64,000 nt of DNA from Holtermannia corniformis. Its lineage: Eukaryota; Basidiomycota; Tremellomycetes; Holtermanniales. Below the pieces are notes generated by a model. That model saw nothing but the letters and a program-made list of their open reading frames with translations. It searched no databases and was not told the DNA's origin. Shown here piece after piece: positions 31,938 through 42,374 of this stretch. Both the position numbers and the translations under genes were made by a program. Numbering within the stretch: position 1 is the stretch's first letter; every line of letters begins with the position of its first letter. The stretch lies in assembly GCA_001599935.1 (NCBI GenBank), contig BCIJ01000005.1, forward strand, positions 496,001-560,000, read 5' to 3'.

Positions 31938-32684
31938 AGAAGCAAGCCGAGCGGAAGAATGAATGACCTACGGGATGTTGTGCAGCGGGTAGGTCGTGGA
32001 TGGTTGAATGAGAGAGTTAATGGACAGAGACCACGCCAGAAGCTCGGCAATTGCCCGGAGTAATAGTCATCCCACAGGCTCACGGGGGTTAGGTATGGCA
32101 GCCGGCGGCAGCAAGCAGTCGTCAGTCGTCGAGTAGGGCTGACTATCCTACCAGAGAGCTACACACATAGGGTTAGAACGTCTACACGCTGCCCAGCACC
32201 GCTGATGAGGGCTGGAGAGTGATCTGGCAGGTCTGAATGTGTTCCCAAAGCATCCACGCGATGCCCGCTGCCCGCTACAGGCTGAGCGTGTAAGTGTTGG
32301 TCACGCACGGCGCGTCAGCCCAGGTAGCATACTGCATACCGACTGCGCGTGTGATCGACAAAAAATAAATGCAGCCTTCCGGAGTCGAACCTGTCAACGG
32401 TCGACCGGCCGAAGCACTCTTGACCGCTTGGTGGGCGCTTCGCTGGAATGGCTTGCCACCCACCGGTTTTGCCACCACGTGGAATTTAGACTTTTCCTCA
32501 GCCGCGCACATAAGCAGCCGGAGGTTTTTCACATAGGTGGGCGACGCCGCGAGCCTATTGACGGGCCGATCAAGATTTGGCCGAGCGCTTTCACATGTTT
32601 CCCGGCCACAACAACGTCCATCCCGCTGCCATCTAATCAGCTATAGCACCGCTCGCTCACGCACGATAGCAGCCCACCTACGCA
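31938..32684. other. Divergent intergenic region holding a possible pol III element
   Basis: About 750 nt between the Pro/Ser-rich gene (minus) and the bHLH gene (plus). No protein-like frame. The minus strand at about 32360-32481 has an A-box-like and a B-box-like element followed by T6, listed separately. Confidence 0.4.
32360..32481 (-). ncRNA. Candidate RNA polymerase III transcript (A box, B box, T6)
   Basis: On the minus strand, TGGCAAAACCG (32474-32464) fits the A-box consensus TRGYNNARNNG. GGTTCGACTCC (32391-32381) is a perfect B box, and TTTTTT (32365-32360) could terminate. A-to-B spacing is 83 nt. Between them are possible stems (GGTGGG with CCCACC; GTCAA with TTGAC around the self-complementary CGGTCGACCG). 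The 7-bp acceptor stem expected for a tRNA does not form and the T-stem pairs at only 3 of 5 positions, so this is not a normal tRNA. It could be a decayed tRNA, another small RNA, or chance. Confidence 0.3.
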
Positions 32685-33854
32685 ATGTCACCGCCTAGAT
32701 CAAACGCCATCCCGTCGGCCTCACTAGACCAGTTTCTTCGCCAGCAGCTCGGCCCCGCGATCGAGCCACCGGGTGGGATCGTGTCGAGCTCCGGCTCGGG
32801 CCAGGGTTACGACGCGAACGTTGGCTCGAGTGGGGTGTCGGACGTACGGGGTGACAACGGAACGTGGCCTGATGTGAGTGCAGCGGTGATCGCCGGTGCC
32901 GACCTGACGCTCTCAGGGCCAAGCCAAAGACGGCACTGAAGACTTGTATCCTGACTGGGCAATGGTGCAGAGCTCTGTCAACACTGCAGGGGGTAGCAGT
33001 ACCGGTGGCGGCACGCACGAGCCGTCACACGACACGCTGGACGCGCTCGCGGCGCTCGACAGCGGGGCCGGTGCGCCCTTTAACCTGCCCGAGAGCGAGC
33101 AAGAGTACGCTCCCGAAAGTGTCTACAACCCGGCATCTCGTCCGCGTGGGCGCAAGACTGGGCCTGGGCCAGTCACAAGCGGTCGTACCAAGTCGAATGC
33201 ATCATCTCTCAGCGCGGCGGAGAAGAAGGCAAATCACATCCGGTCGGAACAAAAGCGGCGCGCGAATATCCGCAAGGGATACGAGCTGCTGTGCTACGAG
33301 GTTCCGGCACTGCGCGAAGCCATGCTCGTGGAGGGTAGTGGCAGGGGTGGGAGTGGACCTGGTGGAGGTGGTGCCATCTCGACCAAGCCGAAAGCAAAGG
33401 GCAGGAAGGGCAAGGGCAAGGAGGAGCCCGTGGTCAAGACTGGACCGATTGTCGATGAGCTCGGTACGCGGTTGGATGGCCGGCAAGGCCCACGGAGCGA
33501 GAGTGTGATTCTCCAGAAGAGTGAGTTGTCCGTCTACGCATACCTACGTACTGACGTGATCCAGCGGTCGACTATACTCGCCAGCTGCAAGTCAAGCGCC
33601 GGACGTATATCCAAGAGCTTGCCAAACTGCGCGAGTTGGCGCGCACACGGATCGACTCGGCTGCGGCTGCTAGCGAGGCGGAACGGCCAACAGCACTGAT
33701 AGACGCGCTGGCGGCGATGCCGAGCGGCTGGGAGGGCAGCTGGGACGTGAGTCAGGTCGTGGTCGAGGATGATGAGGGCGACGGTGAGGCCGAGGTGGTG
33801 GGGATGGGGACCGAGGGTGCCGGCGATCAAGCCGAGGCTTCCAAGGCTACATAG
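32685..33854 (+). CDS. bHLH transcription factor with a long loop
   Basis: Predicted 360-residue nuclear DNA-binding protein. Exons 32685-32873, 32917-33520 and 33565-33854 join in frame. The basic region is EKKANHIRSEQKRRANIRKG (His, Glu and Arg-Arg in E-box-contacting positions), near residues 165-185. Helix 1 is YELLCYEVPALREAML. The loop is about 60 residues, Gly-rich then Lys-rich (KPKAKGRKGKGKEEPVVK). Helix 2 is RSESVILQKTVDYTRQLQ, crossing intron 2, and continues into a coiled coil (YIQELAKLRELARTRI). The tail is acidic. Fungal relatives include INO4- and SREBP-like proteins; Arg rather than Tyr in the basic region argues against a strict SREBP. N-terminal segment ends with GQAKDGTEDLYPDWA after intron 1. 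Confidence 0.85.
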
Positions 33855-34021
33855 AGAGTCTTATGTACAGTGTATAGTGCCGTTCCGATCTACCTACCGT
33901 CACCGAACGGCCCGCCACTGACAATCTCCTCCGCGACCGAGATTTCTCAAACCCGACCTGGTCCGCTCATCAGCACTACATAGTATCATAACGCAGTGCA
34001 GGCAGTGCTACCGTAGCAGAC

Positions 34022-36366
34022 ATGGCGCCCACAAGAGCAGCATCCCCATCTCGAGACCAACAATCCGCGAAAAAAGCCAGAGTCGCAAACCCACACCCCG
34101 CTCTCTCACTCCCGGCCGACGCTCAAGACATTGCAGGGAGATATCAGGCTGCGACCCCGTACAAGCATGCTGTTGTTGACGGGCTAATCGAGGATGAGTT
34201 GGTGAGCTTTGATGATGTGTAGCGTCGCCTTGTGCAGCACTGACGTTGGTGATCAGCTCGAGAGCGTGGTGGATGAGTCGAGGACGTATGGTGTGCGTGG
34301 TGAAGACGGCTCGTTGGCTGGCTGGGGGTGGGAGCAGAAAGAGACGGATATCTACAAGGTCAGTCTGTCCAAGCTAGCCGAGTCGCCCGCTAACAGCGGT
34401 AGATCCAACAAACGCCCGATCTGTCCTCTCTGCACCCTGATCACCTGCCCGAGGAGACGCTGAGCGCACTCCCGCAGCTTACCAAGCTCAAGGATGCGCT
34501 GTATTCTCCGTGGGTGTTGTATTGATAGTGTCGCAAGCACTGTAGAGCTGACGAGAGCTACGCAGCGAGTTTCGCCAGTTTGTACGGGAAGTGACAGACT
34601 GCGGTCCGCTCTCTGGGAAGAAGGTCGATGGTTCGGTCGGGCTCTACAGCCAAGGGTACGTCTGCGTCGTCCAGCCCTTTCTCTTTAAGCTGATGTAGAC
34701 CCTGCAGATCCCACTTGCTATTGCACGACGACTCGATCTCAACCCGCGTCATCTCCTATATCCTCTACCTACCCAACTCGCCTGCTTCCGCCACACCCGA
34801 AGACGGCTTTGTTCCGTCAGGCAAGCAAACATTCTTGAAAGGCTGGAAGCCCGAGTGGGGTGGCTCGCTCGAGCTGTACCCTGTCGAGAGCGGCGACGAG
34901 GTTGGGCTACCCGGGGTCAAGAAGTCGGTCGAGGTTGATGTCAAGTGGGGCCGCTTGGTCTTTTTCGAGGTCTGTTGCTGCCAAGCGTGGGATGCGACTG
35001 AGGTTGATGCTGCGTAGGTACAGCCGGGAAGGAGCTATCACTCGGTTGAAGAGGTCGTGGTGGGTGATGGCCGGCAGCGATTGGGCGTGAGCGGTTGGTG
35101 CGTAGTGTACCGCCCGGGAGCATCGTCACTGACGCGAGCAGGTTCCATCGCCCAGTCGAGGGTGAGCTCGGTTACGAGGCCATCTCGGACAAGGAGCGCA
35201 ACAAGTCGCTTAGCTCGCTCGCCCAAATCGTCAGTCACTCGACCTCCTCACCGAGGGGTGCCACTCACACGCACAGACCTCTGCTCCCACACTACCTCTC
35301 AGCGTCTACACTGCCGACCCTCCGGCCGGCCTCACGTCGAAACACCTCAAGACGCTTCAAGACTTTCTCGCGCCGTCCTACCTCAACGCCGAGACGCTGC
35401 AGCGACTCTCGCAGCAGTTCGTCGCCGCGTCCGAGATTGTCATGCACAACTTTTTGCGCGCAGACGTTGCCGAGGCCTTGAAGCGCGAGACGCAGGGTGC
35501 AGACGAGGCAGCGTACGCGCAGACCGGTGGTCGGATCGCGGCTCAAGATTGCGGCGAGGGTGCAGGGTGGGCGATCAAGGGCCCAACGTCAAAGAACCGC
35601 TATCTCTCGCTTGGGGTGAACGGCAGCGACGCGACGCCGGTCCTCAGCAAGCTGTTGAACGAGCTGATCCCATCCGAGGCTTTCCGCGCATGGCTCGCCG
35701 TCGTCTCGTCCTTGGTTCCGACAGGCTATCGAGCCGAAGCGCGTCGGTTCCGCAAGGGGCTCGACTACACGCTCGCGTCCGGCGAGGACGTCAACGGTGA
35801 CGCTCGGCTCGACTGCGTGCTCGGCGCGACGTGGTGGGCCGACGCCGTGACGGACGAGGATGAAGATGAAAAGTTGCTCGAGAATGGAGGTTGGGAGGTG
35901 CGTGATGGCGATTGCGAGGGTGTGGAGCTGATCCGTCGTCTAGTGCTACATCTCGCCACCGAACGCAGATGAGGACCCGACAGTGTACAATTCGAGGGGC
36001 AAAGCCGAGGCTGAGGCCGGTACCGAGCCGGTCGAGCCTGCGTTGACAGCCAGCAACGGTCACGCCAGCGCCAAACCGAACCCAACACCATCAATCTCCA
36101 TGGGTGGCGTCGAGCTCGAAGTTGACCCAGACCAATTCTCCCCCTCGGACTTTGACTCTGATTCCGAGGCGGGTGACGATGACGGCCCGTTGCTCACCCA
36201 GGGCGTCGCGTTCAACAAACTGCTGCTGGTGCTGCGGGATCCGGGCGTGATGAAGTTTGTAAAGTACTTGAGCCACGGCGCGCCAGGCAGTCGGTGGGAT
36301 GTCGGTGGAGAATGGGAGATTGCGGTCTTGGAGGAGGATGAGGGGGAGGGGGAGGGGGAGGCGTAG
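34022..36366 (+). CDS. TPA1: Prolyl 3,4-dihydroxylase OFD1/TPA1
   Basis: 2-oxoglutarate/Fe(II) dioxygenase that hydroxylates a proline of ribosomal protein uS12 and affects translation termination; in some fungi it senses oxygen for sterol regulation. Nine exons join in frame to 650 residues (yeast Tpa1 is 644). The catalytic domain has HLLLHDDSISTRVISYILYL with the Fe-binding H-x-D, WGGSLELYPVESGDEVGLPG, GRLVFFEVQPGRSYHSVEEV with the second His, and GVSGWFHRPVEG. The second, non-catalytic double-stranded helix domain starts SLSSLAQITSAPTLPLSVYT and includes LTSKHLKTLQDFLAPSYLNA and QFVAASEIVMHNFLRADVAE. The C-terminus ends in an acidic Glu/Gly tail. Introns: 34202-34256, 34359-34402, 34510-34565, 34656-34707, 34970-35017, 35098-35141, 35230-35276, 35898-35943. 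Confidence 0.95.
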
Positions 36367-36758
36367 GCGGGCGGGCGAAGCTTGGAGTGATGCATGATAT
36401 AATTACTGTGGTGTGGCTGCTGTATGCAATGACAAGCTGTGCAGTGGACGCTGTGGATGCATATAGCCCTGCGGACGGTCTGGCTCTGGTCCTGCGCCCG
36501 CCACTGCCACTAGCGGTGTTGCCCGCCACTTGGACTGATAACGGTGTCCGCTATTACACTCCCCCGTTCCAAGGGGTTAAGGCGTTTTTCGGTGTTTTGC
36601 GGTGTAACGTCCGAAAAAGTGGCACTCGCCCTCGCCTCCTGCTGCTGCCGAGCCAGAGTCGAGAGTGTACTGGGTCAAGCACTCGTCAAGTCATCGCCAG
36701 TGAGTCGGAGCGCTTCAGGCCATCGTAGCCGTCACAGTACTGACTCGCCTTGTAGAAA
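36367..36758 (+). promoter_or_regulatory. uL2 promoter and 5' UTR with an intron
   Basis: About 390 nt before the ribosomal protein gene. A likely 5' UTR intron is at 36700-36755 (GTGAGT donor, CTGAC branch, TTGTAG acceptor), ending 3 nt before the ATG. The upstream part has repeated GGTGT-type words (36543, 36590, 36600), of unknown meaning. Confidence 0.5.
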
Positions 36759-37755
36759 ATGGGTGTGAGTCGTCGCTCGAGGGATAGCCAACGGACCAAG
36801 AGACTGATGCAGTCAACAGCGCGTTATCCGTAACCAGAGAAAGTCGGGTGGCATCTTCAAGGCCCACACCAAGAACAACAAGGCGCCCGCCAGGCTCCGC
36901 GCGCTCGACTTTGCCGAGCGGAACGGTTATATCCGTGGCATCGTCAAGGACATTATCCACGACTCTGGCCGGTCAGTCTTCGTGCGGTTGAGAACTCGGC
37001 TGCGTTGCCGAGGGATCATGCCCTCTCACTCGCTGTAGTGCTCACTCGTCTCAGCGGCGCTCCCCTCGCCACGGTCGTGTTCCGTGACCCGTACCGCTAC
37101 AAGCTTCAAAAGGAGACGTTTATCGCCGCCGAGGGCCTCTCGACCGGCTCGTTTGTCTACTGCGGCAAGAAGGCTACGCTCAACATTGGCAACGTGCTCC
37201 CGATCGGCCAGTGCCCAGAGGGTACCATTGTCTGCAACATTGAGGAGAAGACGGGTGACCGTGGATCGCTCGCCCGCACCTCGGGCAACTACGCCACCAT
37301 CATCGGTCACTCTGAGGACGGCAAGACGCGCATCCGTCTGCCGTCGGGCGCCAAGAAGACGGTGCCGGGCAACGCCCGTGCGACCGTCGGTATCGTCGCT
37401 GGTGGTGGCCGTGTCGACAAGCCTTTGCTCAAGGCCGGTCGCGCGTTCCACAAGTTCAAGGCCAAGAGGGTCAGTCGTTTCGGACGTGCTGGTGAGCATC
37501 CACTGACATTGTATAGAACTGCTGGCCTCGCACTCGTGGTGTGGCCATGAACCCCGTCGACCACCCTCACGTACGTTGCCCTCGCCTCACCCCTCGTCAC
37601 GCAGCACTGACCTCGAACAGGGTGGTGGTAACCACCAACACATTGGCAAGGCCTCGACCGTTCCCCGCGACGCCTCGGCCGGTCAGAAGACTGGTCTCAT
37701 TGCCGCTCGCCGTACCGGTCTCCTCCGCGGTACCCAGACCGTCAAGGACGTCTAG
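36759..37755 (+). CDS. RPL2: 60S ribosomal protein uL2 (RPL2/RPL8)
   Basis: Core large-subunit protein near the peptidyl-transferase centre. Exons 36759-36764, 36820-36971, 37055-37469, 37517-37570 and 37621-37755 give 253 residues (yeast 254). The first coding exon is only ATG GGT. The protein reads [86 protein letters not shown]..., [20 protein letters not shown], and [20 protein letters not shown] with the conserved His loop. Ends TQTVKDV. Every block matches eukaryotic uL2. Highly expressed genes with short first exons and 5' UTR introns are common in fungi. Confidence 0.98.
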
Positions 37756-37977
37756 GCGTAGACTGCTTTGGCCTGGCGACAATGTACTTTCTGTATATGC
37801 AGAGCTTGGAGACGCCGCTAGCCTGTGCGTTACTGACGGCGCGTGTGAGATCTGGTGGTGTGATCGTTCGCAGTCCGACGCCGTGTCGAGGCTTGTGGCA
37901 GCTACGACCTGCGTACAACTCGAGCGTCATGAACAATTTCATCGCAGTCAATCAATCTACAATCTCCCGTCCCGATC

Positions 37978-38570
37978 CTACTCGTTCAGCTTTGCAGCCT
38001 CGGCTTTGAGCTATCAACCCGCATGAGCTCCATCCGATCCATTCAGTCCAAAGAACGCACCTCATCCCGAGTCTTGGGCTTGTCCAAACCCTCTGCAACT
38101 TGCTTACTCGGTACATGCGGGCCCTTGGCGTTGTACGCGTCCGCACCGGCACCCTGGAGCCCGCCTGTTGATTCCGGGTCCTGCAGGTCGGCCGGGTTGT
38201 TGGTCTTTGCCGGGTGGGGCAGGATTGAGAACTCTTGATTAGGATCGTTAGCGGGTGGTCCTTGTGTGGGTGTAGGTGCAGGCGCATGGTTGTGAGCTGC
38301 CGACTGGCTTGCTTTTGTAGCTTGTGCTGATGCGAGAACGCGGGCTGCGGCCGGTACAGCACGCTGGCTGTGCTCAGCCAAAGCTAGCTGCTCTGCTGAA
38401 GCGGCCTCGACGTCTGATACACTCAACCGCTCAGCAGCAACAAGCACCGCACCCGCTTCAGCCATCTGCACAGCGTGTACCGGCCGTGGCGGTGCTTGGG
38501 TTGATTCTGATTCTGACATGGATGGTTGCTGACACTCACGCTGCTCTTTCTCTTCGTTGTCGCCTGCCAT
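37978..38570 (-). CDS. Unrecognised Ala/Gln/Glu-rich small protein
   Basis: Predicted 180 residues; exon 1 38061-38570, intron 38011-38060 (GTGCGT to GATAG), exon 2 37978-38010. Starts MAGDNEEKEQRECQQPSMSE. The middle is Ala-rich and helical (AVQMAEAGAVLVAAERLSVS, AASAEQLALAEHSQRAVPAA). The C-terminus reads QEFSILPHPAKTNNPADLQD, GAGADAYNAKGPHVPSKQVA and, after splicing, TRDELKAEAAKLNE. Without splicing it would end RDEVRSLD. Composition resembles hydrophilic stress or LEA-like proteins, and the Ala/Gln blocks recall seed-maturation (SMP) repeats, but I cannot assign a family. No signal peptide or membrane segment. Confidence 0.6.
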
Positions 38571-38790
38571 TGTGATTGTGGATTGTGGGAATGGATGGAC
38601 AAAGCAAGGCCAGGTGATCAAGGGAGTCGACCAGCAAGCGGCTCGCCACCCGGTCGACGATGGCGTCACTGTTGATTCTGCCCCCGTCGGCCGTGGCACT
38701 CGTATATGGATGTCGAGTGCAGCTGCGCCCACGCTGCGTAGCTGTATAATGTACACTGAGAAATACATCGACACAGTGTCTACAGTACAA

Positions 38791-40662
38791 CTACAGCAGA
38801 TCGACGCGGATCCGGTCGTGCTCTTGCAAGCACCGGATCATCACGTCCTCTTCCCACACGATCGGCTTGGCTTTCTCCGCCTGTGATATCAGCCTTGACA
38901 TATCATACTGGGTATAACCCACCATGCTCCGAGCGACCAGACGAGACCAGAAACCAGCAGCGACCCTCGCGTGTGCCGCCTTGGACGGGTGAAAGCAATC
39001 GACGGGGCTGAGTGCCTCGATTGGCCAGTTGTCGAGATCAACCGCCATACCCGGTTGCCTGCCGCTGCGTCAGGTCGGCCTGTGGTACGAAAAGGGCAAC
39101 AAGGTACCAGATGACGGCAAAATCTTCACGCTCTTCTCGCTGCCATCCCCGAACGAGCTCCTTGACTGCTTCGTCGTACTCGAGCGCAATCGCGTCCATC
39201 CTGGCGCGGGTGTAATCGCCCGCTGGGCCGGGTAACAGAGCGCAGCTACATTCAAGTGGGAGATGCGGGATGATGGGCGGGATCAACGGTGCTTGACTGC
39301 GTTGCGAACTGTCAGCTTGGCAAGTGCCCGCCGAGCAGACGCACCAGTAAGGATCCTTGAGCGTGAGCGCGTAGATTGTAGACACCTGGAACATGCCGAC
39401 TACAATGTGATCAGCTGAGACTGACGCACACATGAGAAGGCGCCGACTGACTAATGTTGACAAGGGAATTTGCTAAGGTATCGCTTAGCGCAGTCGAATC
39501 CGTACCCAGAGCACTCACGTATGTTTTCTTTGATAAACTCGATGGCATCGCGGATCCCACGTGCAAAGTCTTGCGGACTACCTACGGCCCATGTTGTCGC
39601 GTTGGCTGTGAGATCTCATCAGTATCGTGTACTCAGCCCAGCGTCACCACTGGGGCTCACGACTGAGGCAGAACGCGCACTGGATCTATGTCAACTCGGC
39701 TATGACCATCGTACGATCACTCACGACATCGTTTGCGCCGATCCCAAGGTTGATGTACTTCCACTCGTCTTGTGGGAGCTGCAGACCCTGCATCGTAGGA
39801 TGGACGTAGTCTGATGGGAGGTTTAGCTATCTCGCGTCTGTGCTGAACGCTGCGTTAGACGGACCCCGCACTTGCGCAAGCAGCGCCTGTGATGTAGACC
39901 CCGAGATGGCACCGTTCAGTTGATCGGACTCGGGATGGGCAGCACACAGTGGTCCTAAAGACGTCAACTCCAGCTCATCTCGCACTGAACAGCACAGACC
40001 TAAACAGACGACAGGAGCATGCGAGCCCGTAGAAGCACCAGCCACGGATCCGCGGTAATGAGAGATCAGCTGATCCAATCATCAGCATGACCTCGTCGCC
40101 CAAGCAGGCCAATAAGCGAAAAACGGACATTTGGAAGTGTCGTCTCGTGAGGGTCACCGCCACTCGCATAGCTGACCCCGCGATCCTCTTCCCAAGTATA
40201 CGGCAAAGTCCAGATCGGCCTGTGTGCTGTGCCGAGGCCAGTCATTAGACCGATATGCGTACTGGGCTCAGTACGTACACGACTCTGCCGATTCAGGCTC
40301 TCCAACTGTTTCGGTACCCCAAGAAGAGACTTGGTCTCGCGTACTGCGCGCAAGCAAGCCTGCCGTGATGGAATCACCGAGTCCTATCACGACGCTGAAG
40401 TCATCCGGGCGGCTGGGGGACGATTAGCCGCACGCAGTGAGATGCTTGACACCGACGAGACTCACAGATCTCTGACCGATGTAGGACGTTTGCGCTGGGT
40501 CAAAACGGGGCATTGCTCGACTGATGACTTCCAAATATCATGCTGCGAGGTCTTCACCTCGAAGGTTTGGCGAAGAGCCGCCCAGGGTGGTAGGAAGTAG
40601 GCCGATGCCGAGTCGAAGAGAGGGACCAAACACAGGATATGCAGCGAGATGCAGCGGCGCAT
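38791..40662 (-). CDS. Secreted SGNH/GDSL lipase, phospholipase B1-like
   Basis: Predicted secreted hydrolase of the SGNH superfamily, closest in pattern to phospholipase B1-type GDSL lipases. The ATG at 40662 opens a signal peptide (MRRCISLHILCLVPLFDSAS then AYFLPPW). Block I is DDFSVVIGLGDSITAGLLAR with the nucleophile Ser in G-D-S. RGVSYASGGDPHETTLPN is typical of this group and holds the oxyanion Gly. Block V is SPVDCFHPSKAAHARVAAGF with catalytic Asp and His (D-x-x-H). Between these are YALTLKDPYWCVCSAGTC and ALEYDEAVKELVRGWQREER. The C-terminus after block V adds about 60 residues. There are several short introns and not every exon border was resolved, notably between 39470 and 40070. 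Substrate unknown; phospholipid is the inference. Confidence 0.82.
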
Positions 40663-40962
40663 CTTGTCGTTGCGCACGAAACACTGGGTACGTCTAGCAA
40701 AAGTATCTATGTCGCTGCGACTCCATGGTTTGGGTCATTGGATCACTAGACAGCACTGAGCAGGTTGAGACGGCAGATGACAACGAGATCTGAGCTCAAA
40801 GGATCGCTGCGACCTCCACCGGGGCGGGTCAAGCATCGTAAGGTCGTCAGACCTCGGTACATTAGATGTCATACATAGGTTGTTAGCAGCTACACGATGT
40901 GCCGAGCCGGGTTTTGTCTTACACGACGGGGGCTGAGTGAGCAGCTGATGTCCATACGCACC
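40663..40962. other. Intergenic, GDSL lipase promoter
   Basis: 300 nt between two minus-strand genes; it holds the lipase promoter. Nothing recognisable. Confidence 0.35.
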
Positions 40963-41997
40963 TCAGGCGATGGCCAATACGGAGATTGCTAGTGAGCCGA
41001 CTAGCAGCGACACGAGCAAAGCCCGCTTCAGATGCGCGGCGTTCGTCTCGTGCAGTGAAGCGTCCTCCCAGATGAGCGAGGCAAAGTCGAGCCACAAGCC
41101 GCCGAGTCGATGTCGACGTTCCTCTGGTACCGACCAGGCTTATGCTCCGCTGGGACTGTCTCATTGAAGCATTCGGCGAACTGTATCGAATCTGGCGTAA
41201 AGATGTGGTCCAGCTGCGACGTTTTGCTCCGTAACGGCAGCTCGGACCCGAGATCCACTCTGTCTGTAGGCGACCCATGAGCTGTTGATGCGAAAGTTGC
41301 CGCTGCGTCTGTCACATCACGTTTGCTCGACAGTCTCTGGAGGCGGGCGGTGTTGATGTCCCCCCTTGCTGCGCGGTAGATTGTACAAGTAGCTGTGCCT
41401 CATTGAGGATGATGAGTCGATCTCGCGAACGATGCACTTGTTGATCGGTGCGTGATGACGTTGATGTTGCCCCTAGGAGCGTCGGAGCTGAGCCCATAGA
41501 GGTTCTTGGTGATTAAGTCGTGCTGCGTGGGTGAGTTAATGAGACCGATGGGCTGTCCAATGAGCCATGCCGTCGTAGACCTGCCCTCGTCCCAAGACGA
41601 TGTCAAGGGCACTCACAACGGATCGTTTTGCTACAACACATGGCAATCACTGAATGGTCTTTGTAGGATAGTCTGTCATGACTAGGAGGCCACCGTCTTG
41701 CTCACGGATACATGTGAAGTGGATGGCGAGCTGTCCGGCTTTTCCCTTGGTCAGGTCTCAAAGTGATGTAATCCAAATTGAAGTTGCTGCGCGGCTGTCT
41801 CTCAGTGTCTCTGGCGGTTGTGCACTGTTTGATTCATGTATCAGTAGGTCGGACAGAGACAATGTTGTCGGATTGATCGTGTCTGAAGCAGTGCGGTCAG
41901 GAAGGGGTTGCTCTTTTGTCAGATACGGAAGGAAGCTCCGTGCTGTTTGGCTGTTTGTCTGGCAAATCCTGTCTAGCATGCTTGACACGTACGACAT
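40963..41997 (-). CDS. Unrecognised multi-exon gene, C-terminal membrane segment; model incomplete
   Basis: Several protein-like segments lie in order on the minus strand: MLDRICQTNSQTARSFLPYL and TLSLSDLLIHESNS (about 41810-41997); GKAGQLAIHFTCIREQDGGL (about 41670-41720); AWLIGQPIGLINSPTQHDLI, KNLYGLSSDAPRGNIN (about 41450-41580); DRLIILNEAQLLVQSTAQ (about 41360-41420); DHIFTPDSIQFAECFNETVP (about 41150-41210); and a last segment GLWLDFASLIWEDASLHETN, LLVSLLVGSLAISVLAIA with stop at 40963-40965. The final hydrophobic stretch looks like a C-terminal anchor. Splice sites do not all close: the first two segments are in one frame but separated by TGA, and the junction before GLWLDF is missing. 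Either introns escaped me or the gene is decaying. I recognise no family. Confidence 0.35.
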
Positions 41998-42104
41998 CTG
42001 GCACCCGTCAGTAGCTTATACACAAAAGTCATGTAAACGGTCCAGTTACGCCAAATACAAGCAGCGGCCATCGGCCTCCGTCCGTGCATCAACGTCCACC
42101 GACC

Positions 42105-42374
42105 ATGTCGAACTCGCCCACGGCAAGGCCAGCAGACTGCCTGCCCTGCCGCCTGGTCGGTGCCGGTGCGTTTACAGGTATAGGGACCTACGCTCTGTAC
42201 GAGGCCGGGCGACAGGGTGCGTTTACGAGACAGCCTCCCAAAGTCAAGGTTGTTGCAGGCGGTAGGGTGACGGCTGTGCTCGGTGTCGGTGAGTGAGCTG
42301 TGGGGTGGTCAGCAGAGTGCTGATGAGTGATGATAGTGTTCATTGCGTTGGGACTGGGTCGATTGGCTGTTTAG
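42105..42374 (+). CDS. Small membrane protein, DMAC1-like (DUF4536)
   Basis: Predicted 73 residues from exons 42105-42288 and 42337-42374 (GTGAGT donor, TGATAG acceptor). The core DCLPCRLVGAGAFTGIGTYA is the DUF4536 signature: Cys-x2-Cys before a hydrophobic Gly-rich helix. Human DMAC1 with this domain helps assemble complex I in the inner mitochondrial membrane; fungal members are uncharacterised. After ALYEAGRQGAFTRQPPKVKV a second hydrophobic segment (AVLGVVFIALGLGRLAV) ends the protein, giving two membrane spans. Splicing is supported because it completes that second helix. The gene is easily missed because of its size. Confidence 0.8.

Noticed and set aside
32366..32510. RNase P, MRP or SRP RNA at the candidate pol III element
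   Set aside because: Short words resemble CR-I or the SRP helix 8 loop, but the partner elements (CR-V, or a central helix 8) are missing at the needed positions.
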